DNA from: Microvirga terrae
GTDB taxonomy: Bacteria; Pseudomonadota; Alphaproteobacteria; Rhizobiales; Beijerinckiaceae
Assembly: GCF_013307435.2 (NCBI RefSeq)
Contig: NZ_CP102845.1
Coordinates: 372,001-436,000 of the forward strand
Length of the DNA: 64,000 bases
Reading direction: 5' to 3'
The notes below the pieces were generated by a model. It worked only from the letters and a program-made list of their open reading frames with translations, had not been told where the DNA came from and did not search any database. Position numbers and translations under genes: made by a program. Positions 6,563 through 16,330 of the stretch are shown here, piece by piece; position 1 is the stretch's first letter, and each line of letters begins with the position of its first letter.

Positions 6563-9500
6563 ATGAAGCTGGATACACCGACCAGCGGAAGCGAGTTGAC
6601 GGCGGAAGCCGTCGCCGTGCTGGAATCCGGGCACAAGGCCACGCCGCCCACCTTCGTGCGCGATCTGTTCGGACGTGTCCCGCCCGAGGACCTGGTTCCC
6701 TATTCGCCCCAGACCCTGGCGGCTCTCGCTGCGGAAGCCTTCGAGCATCTCAAGGCCTCGCGCACCGCCGACGGGGCGGATATCCGCCTCTTCGACTTCG
6801 AGATCGAGCGCGACGGCCGGCGCCAGGACGTGACGGTGCTCGAAATCGTCAACGACAACATGCCGTTCCTGCTCGATTCGACCCTCGCCGAGGTCGTGGA
6901 CCAGGGCTATGAGCCGCTGCTCGTGGCCCATCCGATCCTGGCCGTGGAGCGGGATTCGGGAGGAGCCCTCGTGCGCCTCGTGGGCGAGGCCACGGCCGCC
7001 CTGCGCCTCGGGGTGAAGCGGGAAAGTTTCATCCACATCCACCTGCCCCGCATCGACGATGCCGAGACCCGCACCCGGTTGATCGAGACCATGCGTCTCG
7101 TCCACCGGGACGTGTCGGTGGCGGTGCACGACTGGCCGGGCATGCGCGCCCGGATCGCCGAGATCGTGCACAATTACCGCCTCAATCCTCCGCCTCTGCC
7201 GGAGGACGAGGTGAAGGAGGCCATCGCGTTCCTCGACTGGATCTCCCGGGACAACTTCACCTTCCTGGGGTTGCGCGAATACCGTCTGCCCTCCGGCGAC
7301 ACCGCGGCCGATCCGGTCGAAGGCTCGGGCCTCGGCCTGTTGCGCGATCCGTCCGTGCGCGTGCTGCGGCGCGGGCGCGAGCTGGTGGCCATGACGCCGG
7401 AAATCCGCGCCTTCCTGGCGCGCCCGCAGGCGCTGATCATCGCCAAGGCGAACGTGAAGTCCCGCGTCCACCGCCGCGCGCATCTCGATTACGTGGGCGT
7501 CAAGCTGTTCGACGACAGCGGACATCTGCGCGGCGAGTTGCGCATCGTCGGCCTGTTCACGGCAAGCGCCTACACCAACACGACCGGCGAGGTGCCCTAC
7601 CTGCGCCTCAAGGTGGCGAAGGTCGTCGCCCGCGCCGGCTTCGATCCGGCGAGCTACGCGGGCCGCGCGCTCCTCAACGTGCTCGAGAGCTATCCGCGCG
7701 ACGAGCTGTTCCAGATCGACGAGGACACGCTCTACCGCTTCGCCATCGACATCATGAACCTGTCGGAGCGTCCGCGGGTGCGGGCGCTCGCCCGCGTGGA
7801 CGAGTTCGACCGCTTCGTGTCGGTGCTCGTCTTCGTGCCCAAGGACCGCTACGACACCCAGGCGCGCCAGCGCATCGGCCAGTTCCTGGCCGGCATCTAC
7901 GAGGGCCGCGTCTCCGCGTCCTACCCGGATTATCCGGAAGGCCCGCTCGCGCGCACCCACTACATCATCGGACGCGACGAGGGCGGCACGCCGGACGTGC
8001 CGCGCGAGACCCTGGAGAAGGGCATCGCCGCCATCGTGCGCACCTGGAGCGACGCCCTGCGCGACGCGCTCGACGCCAGCGTCGGCGGAGCCCGGGCACG
8101 CGCGCTCGCGTCTCGGTACGGCGAGGCCTTCAGCGCCGCCTACCGCGAGGCCTTCGGGGCCGAACAGGCGATTGCCGACATCGCCCTCCTGGAGCAGCTC
8201 TCCGAGGCGCGTCCGCGCGCGGTCGATCTCTATCGCCGCGAAGGCGACGAGGAGACCCGCGTGAACCTGAAGGTGTTCTCGCTCAACGTGGCGCTGCCGC
8301 TCTCGGAGCGGGTGCCGCTCCTGGAGAATCTCGGCTTCCGCGTCGTCAACGAGAGAACCTACCGGGTCGCGTTCAGCGCCACGGACCGGGTGTGGCTGCA
8401 CGACATGACCCTGGAGCGCGCCTCCGGCGGAGCGATCCGGATCGACGAGATCCAGGCCCCGATCGAAGCGGCCCTGCTCGCGCTGTTCCGCGGCCTTGCG
8501 GAATCGGACGGGTTCAACCGCCTCGTGCTGGAGGCAGGCCTCGGCTGGCGCGACGTCGCCATGGTGCGGGCGCTCGGCCGTTACCTGCGCCAGATCCAGG
8601 TCACCTACGCGCAGGACTACATCGCCGAGACGCTCGCCCGCCACGGGGGGATCGCGGCCGATCTCGTCCAGCTCTTCTATGCGCGCTTCGACCCGCGCCA
8701 GGATAAGGACCGGGCCGCCGCCGAGGCGGCGATCCGCGAGCGGATCGAGGAGAAGCTGAAAGAGGTCACGAGCCTCGACGACGACCGCATCCTGCGCCGC
8801 TTCGTGAACCTCATCGAGGCGGCCATCCGGACCAACTTCTTCCAGCTCGAGGACAACGGCCTGCCGCGCCAGACCATCGCGTTCAAGTTCGAATGCGCCA
8901 AGGTGGACGGTCTGCCGCTGCCCCGGCCGCTCTACGAGATCTTCGTCTATTCGCCCCGCGTCGAGGGCGTGCATCTGCGCTTCGGCAAGGTGGCGCGCGG
9001 CGGGCTGCGCTGGTCCGACCGGCCGCAGGATTTCCGCACCGAGGTGCTCGGTCTCGTCAAGGCGCAGCAGGTCAAGAACGCCGTGATCGTGCCGGTGGGC
9101 GCCAAAGGCGGCTTCGTGCCCAAGCACCTGCCGCCCGCGAGCGACCGGCAGGCCTGGCTGGCGGAGGGCACCGAGAGCTACCGCATCTTCGTGCGCACGC
9201 TCCTGCAGCTCACCGACAACATCGTCGGCGACAGCATCGTGCCGCCCGCCGACACCGTGCGCCACGACGGCGACGATTCGTACCTGGTGGTGGCCGCCGA
9301 CAAGGGCACGGCCACCTTCTCGGACATCGCCAACGCGCTCTCCATCGAGAAGGGCCACTGGCTCGGCGACGCCTTCGCGTCCGGCGGCAGCCAGGGCTAC
9401 GACCACAAGAAGATGGGCATCACGGCCCGCGGCGCCTGGGAGGCGGTGAAGCGCCACTTCCGCGAGATCGACGTGGACATCCAGACCACGCCCGTGACGG

Positions 9501-11386
9501 TGGCGGGCGTCGGCGACATGTCGGGCGACGTGTTCGGCAACGGCATGCTGCTGTCGCGGGCGCTCAAGCTCGTGGCGGCCTTCGACCACCGCGACATCTT
9601 CATCGATCCGAACCCGGATCCGGAGATCTCCTTCAACGAGCGCGAACGGCTTTTCGCTCTGCCCCGTTCGAGTTGGCAGGATTACGACAAGAGCCTGATC
9701 TCGGTCGGCGGCGGCGTATTTCCGCGCAATGCGAAATCCATCCCGCTCTCGGCCGAGATGCGCGCGCTGCTCGACATCGACAAGCCGCAGGCGACCCCCG
9801 CCGAGGTGATGAACGCGATCCTGAAAGCCCGTGTCGACCTGCTCTGGTTCGGCGGCATCGGCACCTATATCCGCGCGTCGTCCGAGACCGACGAGCAGGT
9901 GGGCGACCGCGCCAACGACGCGATCCGCATCACCGGTCCGGAGGTGCGCGCCAAAGTGATCGGCGAGGGCGCCAATCTCGGCGTCACCCAGCGCGGGCGC
10001 ATCGAGGCGGCGCAGAGCGGCGTCCGCCTCAACACGGACGCCATCGACAACTCGGCGGGCGTCAACACCTCCGACGTGGAGGTGAACATCAAGGTCGCGC
10101 TCACCACGCCGGAGCGCGATGGGCGCCTGACGGTGGAGCAGCGCAACGAACTGCTCGCCGACATGACCGAGGACGTCTCGGGCCTCGTCCTGCGCAACAA
10201 TTACCTGCAGACCCTGGCGATCTCGCTCTCCGAGCAACTCGGCGTCGCCGATCTCGGCTTCGCGCGCCGGCTCATGCACATGCTGGAGGCGCAGGGCCGT
10301 CTCAACCGGGCCGTCGAGTATCTGCCGGACGACAGCACGCTGACCGAGCGCGGCCGCCGCGGCGAGGCGCTGACCCGGCCGGAGCTCGCGGTGCTGCTCG
10401 CCTATGCCAAGCTCTCCCTGCACGACGAATTGCTGGAGAGCCCGGTGCCGGACGATCCGTATCTCGGCAAGGAGCTGGAGCGCTATTTCCCGGCCGAGAT
10501 GCGCGAGCGCTTCCCGGACGCGATTGCCAGCCACCGCCTGCGCCGCGAGATCATCGCCACGCAGCTCGCCAACGCGATCATCAACCGGGGCGGTCCCACC
10601 ATGGTGGCGCGCCTCGTCGACCAGACCGGCGCGGACGCGCCGACGATCGCGGCCGCCTATGCGGCGACCCGCGATTCCTTCGGCCTCACCGAGATGAACG
10701 TCGCCATCGACGCGCTCGACGGCGTCGTGCCGGGTCAGGCGCAGCTGCGCCTCTACGGCGAATTGCAGGACCTCCTGATGAACCGGATCGTCTGGTTCAT
10801 CCGCAACGTGGACTTCGTCAACCACTCCCTCGACGAGATCATCGGCACCTACAGGGCCGGGATCGCCGAGGTGGAGCGCAGCCTCCAGGAGACGCTCTCG
10901 CCGGACGCCAGGGCCGTCTGGGAGGCGCGCACGAAGGAGCTGATGGATCAGGGCGCGCCGGAGGAGCTGGCACGGCGCATCGCGTCGCTGCCTGATCTGG
11001 TGGCCGCGCCCGACATCGTGCAGACCGCCCAGAAGACCGGCAAGCCCGTCAACGACATCGCCCGCACCCACTTCGCCCTCGAGGCGTCGTTCCGGCTCGG
11101 GGCGCTCATTGCGGCCGCCCAGGACATCGCGGTCAGCGACTACTTCGACCGTCTCGCCCTCGACCGTGCCGTCGACAGCATCGCCTATGCCCATCGCGGC
11201 CTGACCGCGGAGGTCGCCTCGCAGGACCTGTCCGGCGCCGAGGCGGTGCGGGCCTGGAGCGAGAAGCGCGGCGCCGACGTCAACCGCATCCGGAGCGCCG
11301 TCGACGGCATCGTGTCGTCGGGCCTCACCCTGTCGAAGATCACCGTGGCGGCCAGCCTCCTCGGCGATCTCGCGCGGATGAGCTAA
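6563..11386 (+). CDS. gdh: NAD-specific glutamate dehydrogenase, large (180 kDa) type
   Basis: A 1607-residue protein, the typical length for the large bacterial GDH-180 family (Bac_GDH). It converts L-glutamate and NAD+ to 2-oxoglutarate, ammonium and NADH, usually a catabolic direction. The first about 700 residues carry regulatory ACT/PAS-like regions. The catalytic core begins near residue 810 with KVARGGLRWSDRPQDFR and continues with the lysine motif VPVGAKGGF near 846, and NAD-binding elements follow (GIGTYIRAS; GEGANLGVTQ). The start ATG is the first in-frame one after the HxlR gene and lies about 8 bases after AAGAGG. The gene is alone. Its last codons are tandemly duplicated just past the stop. 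Confidence 0.96.
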   Translation: MKLDTPTSGSELTAEAVAVLESGHKATPPTFVRDLFGRVPPEDLVPYSPQTLAALAAEAFEHLKASRTADGADIRLFDFEIERDGRRQDVTVLEIVNDNMPFLLDSTLAEVVDQGYEPLLVAHPILAVERDSGGALVRLVGEATAALRLGVKRESFIHIHLPRIDDAETRTRLIETMRLVHRDVSVAVHDWPGMRARIAEIVHNYRLNPPPLPEDEVKEAIAFLDWISRDNFTFLGLREYRLPSGDTAADPVEGSGLGLLRDPSVRVLRRGRELVAMTPEIRAFLARPQALIIAKANVKSRVHRRAHLDYVGVKLFDDSGHLRGELRIVGLFTASAYTNTTGEVPYLRLKVAKVVARAGFDPASYAGRALLNVLESYPRDELFQIDEDTLYRFAIDIMNLSERPRVRALARVDEFDRFVSVLVFVPKDRYDTQARQRIGQFLAGIYEGRVSASYPDYPEGPLARTHYIIGRDEGGTPDVPRETLEKGIAAIVRTWSDALRDALDASVGGARARALASRYGEAFSAAYREAFGAEQAIADIALLEQLSEARPRAVDLYRREGDEETRVNLKVFSLNVALPLSERVPLLENLGFRVVNERTYRVAFSATDRVWLHDMTLERASGGAIRIDEIQAPIEAALLALFRGLAESDGFNRLVLEAGLGWRDVAMVRALGRYLRQIQVTYAQDYIAETLARHGGIAADLVQLFYARFDPRQDKDRAAAEAAIRERIEEKLKEVTSLDDDRILRRFVNLIEAAIRTNFFQLEDNGLPRQTIAFKFECAKVDGLPLPRPLYEIFVYSPRVEGVHLRFGKVARGGLRWSDRPQDFRTEVLGLVKAQQVKNAVIVPVGAKGGFVPKHLPPASDRQAWLAEGTESYRIFVRTLLQLTDNIVGDSIVPPADTVRHDGDDSYLVVAADKGTATFSDIANALSIEKGHWLGDAFASGGSQGYDHKKMGITARGAWEAVKRHFREIDVDIQTTPVTVAGVGDMSGDVFGNGMLLSRALKLVAAFDHRDIFIDPNPDPEISFNERERLFALPRSSWQDYDKSLISVGGGVFPRNAKSIPLSAEMRALLDIDKPQATPAEVMNAILKARVDLLWFGGIGTYIRASSETDEQVGDRANDAIRITGPEVRAKVIGEGANLGVTQRGRIEAAQSGVRLNTDAIDNSAGVNTSDVEVNIKVALTTPERDGRLTVEQRNELLADMTEDVSGLVLRNNYLQTLAISLSEQLGVADLGFARRLMHMLEAQGRLNRAVEYLPDDSTLTERGRRGEALTRPELAVLLAYAKLSLHDELLESPVPDDPYLGKELERYFPAEMRERFPDAIASHRLRREIIATQLANAIINRGGPTMVARLVDQTGADAPTIAAAYAATRDSFGLTEMNVAIDALDGVVPGQAQLRLYGELQDLLMNRIVWFIRNVDFVNHSLDEIIGTYRAGIAEVERSLQETLSPDARAVWEARTKELMDQGAPEELARRIASLPDLVAAPDIVQTAQKTGKPVNDIARTHFALEASFRLGALIAAAQDIAVSDYFDRLALDRAVDSIAYAHRGLTAEVASQDLSGAEAVRAWSEKRGADVNRIRSAVDGIVSSGLTLSKITVAASLLGDLARMS

Positions 11387-11454
11387 GGCGGATGAGCTGA
11401 GACCGCAAACTCTTCCCACACGGAGGAGATGACGGTCGCCCAGTGCGACTTCTG

Positions 11455-11600
11455 CGTCATGGCCGGGCTTGTCCCGGCCATCCCACTGTCGGGTCAACCT
11501 TCTCCACGTCATGGCCGGCCTTGTGCCGGCCATCCCGATTGTCTTGAGCGCGGCGCTTCACAGTAGCGAGATCACCGGCACAAGGCCGGTGATGACGAGG
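11455..11600. repeat. Repeat family B, extended copy with three arms
   Basis: Three hairpin arms follow each other: CGTCATGGCCGGGCTTGTCC/CGGCCAT, then CGTCATGGCCGGCCTTGTGCC/GGCCATCCCGAT, then, after a TTGAGCGCGGCGCTTCA link, GATCACCGGCACAAGGCC/GGTGATGACG. It fills most of the gap between gdh and the MFS gene. It probably forms strong RNA hairpins and could act as an attenuating or stabilising 3' element. Confidence 0.85.
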
Positions 11601-11611
11601 AAGGGCAAGCT

Positions 11612-13030
11612 TTGACCTTCGTTCAGCAACCATCCGGAAACCCAAGCCCCGTGAGAGACCTCAACCCTGTCGCGCCCTCGCCGAAGGCCTCCCGGTCCGC
11701 GATCCTCGGCTGGCTCCTGTTCGACTGGGCCTGCCAGCCCTTCTTCACCCTCGTCACCACCTTCGTGTTCGCGCCCTATTTCGCCTCCGCGCTCGCGCCC
11801 GATCCGGTGACCGGGCAGAGCCTGTGGGGCTATGCGACGGCGGCGGCCGGGCTCGTGCTCGCCGTCCTGTCGCCGGTGCTCGGCTCCATCGCGGACGCGA
11901 CCGGGCCGAAGAAGCCCTGGATCGCGTCCTGCGGCCTCGTGCTGTTCATCGCGTCCTTCGGCCTGTGGTACGCGGCGCCGGGACGGCCCTCGGGGATTGC
12001 GGTCGCGCTCGTCGGCTTCGCCTTCGGGACGGTGGCCGTCGAGGTGGCGGCGGTGTTCAACAACGCCATGATCCCGCATCTCGTGCCGCCGGAGCGCTAC
12101 GGCCGCCTCTCGGGCACCGGCTGGGCGATGGGCTATCTGGGAGGCCTCGTGTCTCTCGTGATCGTGCTCGGCTTCCTGGCGGCCGATCCCGTGTCCATGA
12201 AGACGGTCTTCGGCCTCGATCCACTGTTCGGCCTCGATCCGGCCAGCCGCGAGGGCGACCGCATCACGGGCCCGTTCTCGGCCCTGTGGTTCCTCGTCTT
12301 CGTGCTGCCGCTCTTCCTGTTCACCCCCGACGTGCCGCGTTCCGGGATGCGCCTGAAGGAGGCGGCCCGCAAGGGTCTCGAGCAGGTGAGAAGCACCGTC
12401 GCCGATGCGCGCCGCCACGAGAGCGTCGGCCGCTTTCTCGTCGCCAACATGATCTACCAGGACGCCCTGGTGGCGCTCTTCGCCTTCGGGGGCATCTACG
12501 GGGCGGGCGTCTTCGGCTGGCAGGCGATCGAACTCGGCATCTTCGGCATCCTGCTCACCATCACGGGCACGCTCGGCGCCCTGGTCGGCGGGCGGCTCGA
12601 CGACCGCATCGGGGCGAAGCCCGTGATCCTCGGGGCCATCCTCATCCTGGCCGTCGTCTGCCTCGGCGTGCTGTCGCTCGGGCGCGACCACGTCCTGTTC
12701 ACGATCCCGACGGCGCCGCCCGCTCCGGACGACGGCCTCTACGGCTCCGCGCCCGAAAAGCTGTTCGTGGGGCTCGGCCTCGTCATCGGGGCCGTCGCGG
12801 GGCCGCTCCAGGCCTCGTCGCGCAGCCTGCTGGCGCGGCTCGTGCCGGCTCATGAGGCGGGCCGCTATTTCGGCCTGCTCGCCCTGTCCGGCAAGGTCAC
12901 GTCGTTCCTCGCGCCGCTCGCGGTCGCCGTTGCGACGGCCGTGTTCCACACGCAGGCCGCGGGACCGGCGGTACTGATCCTGTTCCTGGTGGCGGGGTTC
13001 TGGCTTCTGAGCGGCGTGAAGCGCGTCTAA
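11612..13030 (+). CDS. MFS transporter, UMF1 / Atg22-like family
   Basis: A 472-residue membrane protein with about 12 helices. The opening after an N-terminal 30-residue tail, GWLLFDWACQPFFTLVTTFVFAPYF, is the hallmark of UMF1-type permeases, whose consensus has W-x-x-Y/F-D-w-A near the first helix. Other family features are SPVLGSIADATGPKKPW and NNAMIPHLVPPERYGRLSGTGWAMGY. The substrate is unknown; fungal relatives export amino acids from the vacuole. The start is TTG with GAGGAAG upstream; a GTG 13 codons later is an alternative. The TAA stop is the first triplet of repeat family A. Confidence 0.88.
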   Translation: MTFVQQPSGNPSPVRDLNPVAPSPKASRSAILGWLLFDWACQPFFTLVTTFVFAPYFASALAPDPVTGQSLWGYATAAAGLVLAVLSPVLGSIADATGPKKPWIASCGLVLFIASFGLWYAAPGRPSGIAVALVGFAFGTVAVEVAAVFNNAMIPHLVPPERYGRLSGTGWAMGYLGGLVSLVIVLGFLAADPVSMKTVFGLDPLFGLDPASREGDRITGPFSALWFLVFVLPLFLFTPDVPRSGMRLKEAARKGLEQVRSTVADARRHESVGRFLVANMIYQDALVALFAFGGIYGAGVFGWQAIELGIFGILLTITGTLGALVGGRLDDRIGAKPVILGAILILAVVCLGVLSLGRDHVLFTIPTAPPAPDDGLYGSAPEKLFVGLGLVIGAVAGPLQASSRSLLARLVPAHEAGRYFGLLALSGKVTSFLAPLAVAVATAVFHTQAAGPAVLILFLVAGFWLLSGVKRV

Positions 13031-13082
13031 AGCATCGGACCCGAAAGTGGGCTTGCACTTTCGGGATCCACACGATGCGCTA
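13027..13082. repeat. Repeat family A, short single-hairpin copy
   Basis: CTAAAGCATCGGACCCGAAAGTGG, a short loop and CACTTTCGGGATCC, then ACGATGCGCTAG, form one hairpin unit. The leading TAA is the stop codon of the UMF1 gene. It ends 9 bases before the stop of the convergent YbjQ gene, so it also sits between two 3' ends. Confidence 0.8.
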
Positions 13083-13090
13083 GGTGCGGG

Positions 13091-13411
13091 TCACTCGAGC
13101 GTTACGGCCGTGCCGCTGACCGACACCATCATCATGCCCTCGTTCTTGCCGAGCGCGCCGTAATCGAGATGGACGCCGACGATCGCATGGGCGCCGAGGC
13201 GCTCGGCCTCCTCGATCATCTCCTGCAGGGCGGTGTCGCGCCCGTCGCGCAGGACGCGCTCGTAGGAGCCCGCGCGTCCGCCGACCACGTCGCGGATCGA
13301 GGCGAAGAAATCGCGGAACACGTTGGCGCCGAGGATCGCCTCGCCCGACACGATGCCGCGGTAGGACCCGATGCGGCGGCCTTCGATGGACGGCGTGGTG
13401 GTGATGATCAT
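13091..13411 (-). CDS. YbjQ/UPF0145 family heavy-metal-binding-domain-like protein
   Basis: A 106-residue protein with the complete UPF0145 pattern: [46 protein letters not shown], then [16 protein letters not shown] and [13 protein letters not shown]. The family forms small soluble pentamers of unknown biochemical role. The ATG has AGGGAG 7 bases upstream. It is convergent with the UMF1 transporter and upstream of a family B repeat, with no clear functional partner. Confidence 0.9.
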   Translation of the reverse strand: MIITTTPSIEGRRIGSYRGIVSGEAILGANVFRDFFASIRDVVGGRAGSYERVLRDGRDTALQEMIEEAERLGAHAIVGVHLDYGALGKNEGMMMVSVSGTAVTLE

Positions 13412-13486
13412 GAGCGTCTCCCTCTGCTCCGCTTCAGATGGGAAGGCAGGAGAGAAATGTCATCGTCCTCGGGACCGGCACCTCGT

Positions 13487-13576
13487 GTCGTCACCGGCCT
13501 TGTGCCGGCGATCCCGATCGGAAAGGTGCGGCGCTTCACAGCATCGGGATGGCCGGGACGAGCCCGGCCATGACGT
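13487..13576. repeat. Repeat family B, two-arm copy
   Basis: The left arm is GTCACCGGCCTTGTGCCGGCGATCCCGAT, the link is GGAAAGGTGCGGCGCTTCACA, and the right arm is ATCGGGATGGCCGGGACGAG/CCCGGCCATGACG. The two arms are of different subtype (ACCGG and GGCCGG). It lies 33 bases beyond the purH stop codon and probably affects the 3' end of that mRNA. Confidence 0.85.
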
Positions 13577-13609
13577 GCGGGTGGCGGAGACGATCCGTGA
13601 CGGACGGCG

Positions 13610-15202
13610 TCAGTGCCGGAAGTGCCGGTGGCCCGTGAACACCATGGCGAGGCCCGCCTCGTCGGCGGCCCTGATCACCTCGTCGTCGCGCATGGAGCCG
13701 CCGGGCTGGATCACCGCGGTGGCGCCGGCTTCCGCGGCCGCGAGCAGGCCGTCCGCGAAGGGGAAGAAGGCGTCGGACGCCACCACGGAGCCCCGGGCGA
13801 GGGTCTCGGGCAGGCCTGCTGCCTTCGCGGCCTCGGCGGCCTTCCAGGCGGCGATGCGGGAGGAATCGACCCGGCTCATCTGGCCGGCCCCGATGCCCAC
13901 CGTCGCGAGATCCTTCGCGTACACGATGGCGTTCGACTTCACGTGCTTGGCGACCCGGAAGGCGAAGCGCAGGTCCTCCAGCTCCCGGTCCGTGGGGGCG
14001 CGCTTCGTCACCACCTTCAGGTCCATGGCGTCGACCACGGCGTTGTCCCGGTTCTGGGCCAGGAAGCCGCCCGCGACGGTGCGCAGGGTCAGGCCTTCCG
14101 CACGCGGATCGGGCAGGGCGCCGGCGAGCAGCAGGCGCAGGTTCTTCTTGGCCGCCACGATGGCGATCGCCTCCTCGCTCGCGTCGGGCGCGATGATCAC
14201 CTCGGTGAAGACCTCGGTGATCGCCTTGGCGGCCTCCGCGTCGAGCGGCCGGTTCATGGCCACGATGCCCCCGAAGGCCGAGACCGGATCGCAGCGCAGG
14301 GCCTTCTCGTAGGCCTCGCGCAGGCTCGTGCCCTCGGCGACGCCGCACGGGTTGGCGTGCTTGACGATCACGATGGCGGCGGAGCGTTCGGGCGCGAACT
14401 CCGCCACGGCCTCGTAGGCCGCGTCCGTGTCGTTGATGTTGTTGTAGGAGAGCTGCTTGCCCTGCACCTGGCGGGCGGTGGCGACGCCCGGACGGCTCTC
14501 CGGGGTGCGGTAGAAGGCGGCGCTCTGGTGCGGGTTCTCGCCGTAGCGCATCACCTCGGCGATGGCGCCGCCGAGCGCCCGGACGGGCGGGGTCGCCTCG
14601 CCGAGCTCGCCGGCGAACCAGTTGGAGATCGCCGCGTCGTAGGCGGCCGTGCGCGCATAGGCCTTCTGGGCGAGTCGCCGGCGCAGGGCGAGCGTCACCG
14701 AGCCGTCATAAGCCGACAAGTCGTCGAGGACGGCGGCATAATCGGCGCCGTCGACCACCACGGCCACGTCGCCGTGGTTCTTGGCGGCCGCGCGGATCAT
14801 GGCCGGGCCGCCGATGTCGATGTTCTCGATGCAGTCGTCGTAGGGCTTGCCGGCGGCCACCGTCGCCTCGAACGGGTAGAGGTTCACCACCAGGAGGTCG
14901 ATGGGCTGGATGCCATGGGCGAGCATCGCGGCCTGGTGCTCGGGGTTCTCACGGATGCCGAGCAGGCCGCCATGGACGGCGGGATGCAGGGTCTTCACGC
15001 GCCCGTCCATCATCTCGGGAAAGCCCGTGAGCTCGCTCACGTCCTTGACGGGCAGGCCCGCGTCGCTCAGGGCCTTGTGCGTGCCGCCGGTGGACACCAG
15101 CTCGATGCCGCGCTCGGAGAGCGCGCGGGCGAAGTCCACGAGACCCGACTTGTCGGATACGGAAAGCAGAGCGCGGGAGACGCGCTTCAGGTCGCTCGGC
15201 AT
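13610..15202 (-). CDS. purH: Bifunctional AICAR formyltransferase / IMP cyclohydrolase
   Basis: A 530-residue enzyme catalysing the last two steps of de novo IMP synthesis: 10-formyl-THF-dependent formylation of AICAR, then ring closure. The cyclohydrolase domain (about residues 1-200) shows [20 protein letters not shown] and [14 protein letters not shown]. The transformylase domain shows [13 protein letters not shown] and [10 protein letters not shown], containing the catalytic His. The start ATG at 15202 has GGAG 8 bases upstream; a TTG six codons earlier is less likely. In related genomes purH often sits beside the heparinase, rsmB and htpX genes; here a methyltransferase and a cupin lie between. 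Confidence 0.97.
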   Translation of the reverse strand: MPSDLKRVSRALLSVSDKSGLVDFARALSERGIELVSTGGTHKALSDAGLPVKDVSELTGFPEMMDGRVKTLHPAVHGGLLGIRENPEHQAAMLAHGIQPIDLLVVNLYPFEATVAAGKPYDDCIENIDIGGPAMIRAAAKNHGDVAVVVDGADYAAVLDDLSAYDGSVTLALRRRLAQKAYARTAAYDAAISNWFAGELGEATPPVRALGGAIAEVMRYGENPHQSAAFYRTPESRPGVATARQVQGKQLSYNNINDTDAAYEAVAEFAPERSAAIVIVKHANPCGVAEGTSLREAYEKALRCDPVSAFGGIVAMNRPLDAEAAKAITEVFTEVIIAPDASEEAIAIVAAKKNLRLLLAGALPDPRAEGLTLRTVAGGFLAQNRDNAVVDAMDLKVVTKRAPTDRELEDLRFAFRVAKHVKSNAIVYAKDLATVGIGAGQMSRVDSSRIAAWKAAEAAKAAGLPETLARGSVVASDAFFPFADGLLAAAEAGATAVIQPGGSMRDDEVIRAADEAGLAMVFTGHRHFRH

Positions 15203-15299
15203 GGCGGCCGCTCCATTCAAGGGAAAAGATGCGGGCGCGATACCACGGCAGACTCTTCATGGGAACCTGCCGCGGCTGCAAGGGTTGGATGCCGGGCCG

Positions 15300-16130
15300 T
15301 TATGGCGGCTCTTCGCGCTGGTGCCATCCCTCGGGCACGACCCCGCGGCAGGCCCAGGCCACCGCCGCGAAGGAGCGCGGGCCGTCCGGCTCGCCGGCCT
15401 CGTAGGCGGCGCGCAGGGCCCGCTCGAGGGCCGACCGCATGGCGGCGTCGAGCCCGGTCACGTATTTCCCGAGCGGACCCTCGCCCTCGGCATAGGGCGT
15501 CCAGAAATCCTCGAAGCCGAGATAGTCCATGCGGATCATCAGCGGCACCTCGGCGACGTCGGCGAGGCCGGCCTTCGTCCACAGCGCCCGCATCTCGCCG
15601 GATCCCGTCAGCGGCTTGTAATAGCTCTCGCGCCTGTGGGCGGCCGCGGAAGGGTCGAGCGCCGCGGCCGTGTCCCAGAACATGCGCTGATAGGGCATGC
15701 CGCCGTAGCTGTCCCACACCGCCGCCGCCACGACCCCGCCGGGCTTCGTCACGCGGCTCATCTCGCGCAGGGCCTGCTCCGATTCCGGCACGAAATGGAG
15801 CACGAGCAGCGCCAAGGTCCGGTCGAACGTGCGATCCTCGAAGGGAAGCGCGCAGACGTCGCCGCGCGCGATGGTGATCCGCGGGTCGGTGTTGCGCGCC
15901 CGGGCGGCCTCCGCATAGGTGTCGGAGAAGTCGATCCCGTCGATGCGGGCGATCTCGGCCACCTGAGGGATGGTGAAGGTCAGGCTGCCCGTGCCGCACC
16001 CGACATCGAGCACGCGCTCGCCTGCGTCGAGCCCGGCGAAGTCGAGAAAGGGTTTCGCCAGCCTCCGGCTCCAGCGGCCCATGAGCTGGTCGTAGGCCTC
16101 GGCACTCTTCGCATGGAACTTGGACGACAT
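15300..16130 (-). CDS. Class I SAM-dependent methyltransferase
   Basis: A 276-residue protein from the ATG that has GGGAG 7 bases upstream; the open frame extends further upstream but reads as low-complexity Arg-rich sequence. Motif I is VLDVGCGTGSL at residues 40-50, followed by IDGIDFSDTYAEAAR, the acidic post-I region GDVCALPFEDRTFDRTLALLVLH and the motif III part VTKPGGVVAAAVW. The pattern is that of UbiE/Coq5- or Methyltransf_11/25-like enzymes acting on small molecules. The substrate is unknown. It is transcribed in the same direction as purH and is 97 bases upstream of it. Confidence 0.85.
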   Translation of the reverse strand: MSSKFHAKSAEAYDQLMGRWSRRLAKPFLDFAGLDAGERVLDVGCGTGSLTFTIPQVAEIARIDGIDFSDTYAEAARARNTDPRITIARGDVCALPFEDRTFDRTLALLVLHFVPESEQALREMSRVTKPGGVVAAAVWDSYGGMPYQRMFWDTAAALDPSAAAHRRESYYKPLTGSGEMRALWTKAGLADVAEVPLMIRMDYLGFEDFWTPYAEGEGPLGKYVTGLDAAMRSALERALRAAYEAGEPDGPRSFAAVAWACRGVVPEGWHQREEPP

Positions 16131-16330
16131 GCTTCGCTCCCGGGCTCGTCGGGGACATCGAACGCAACGCCGCGCCATTCTAGCAGACCGGCAGGCGGCG
16201 GCGTCAGTGCTCCTTCGGAGAATGGCCGCTGCCACGGATCCGCATTTACCTCCTTTGACCATTTGCCCGCGCAAGCGGGCTCCCGCCATGCTGCCCGGCG
16301 AAACGCGCAACGCAGACGCGGAGGGCAGCC

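Noticed and set aside
6491..11533. A very long open frame on the minus strand opposite the glutamate dehydrogenase gene
   Set aside because: It is rich in Arg, Gly, His and Asp, has no recognisable domain and mirrors codon bias of the strong plus-strand gene. Long antisense frames are expected in GC-rich DNA.
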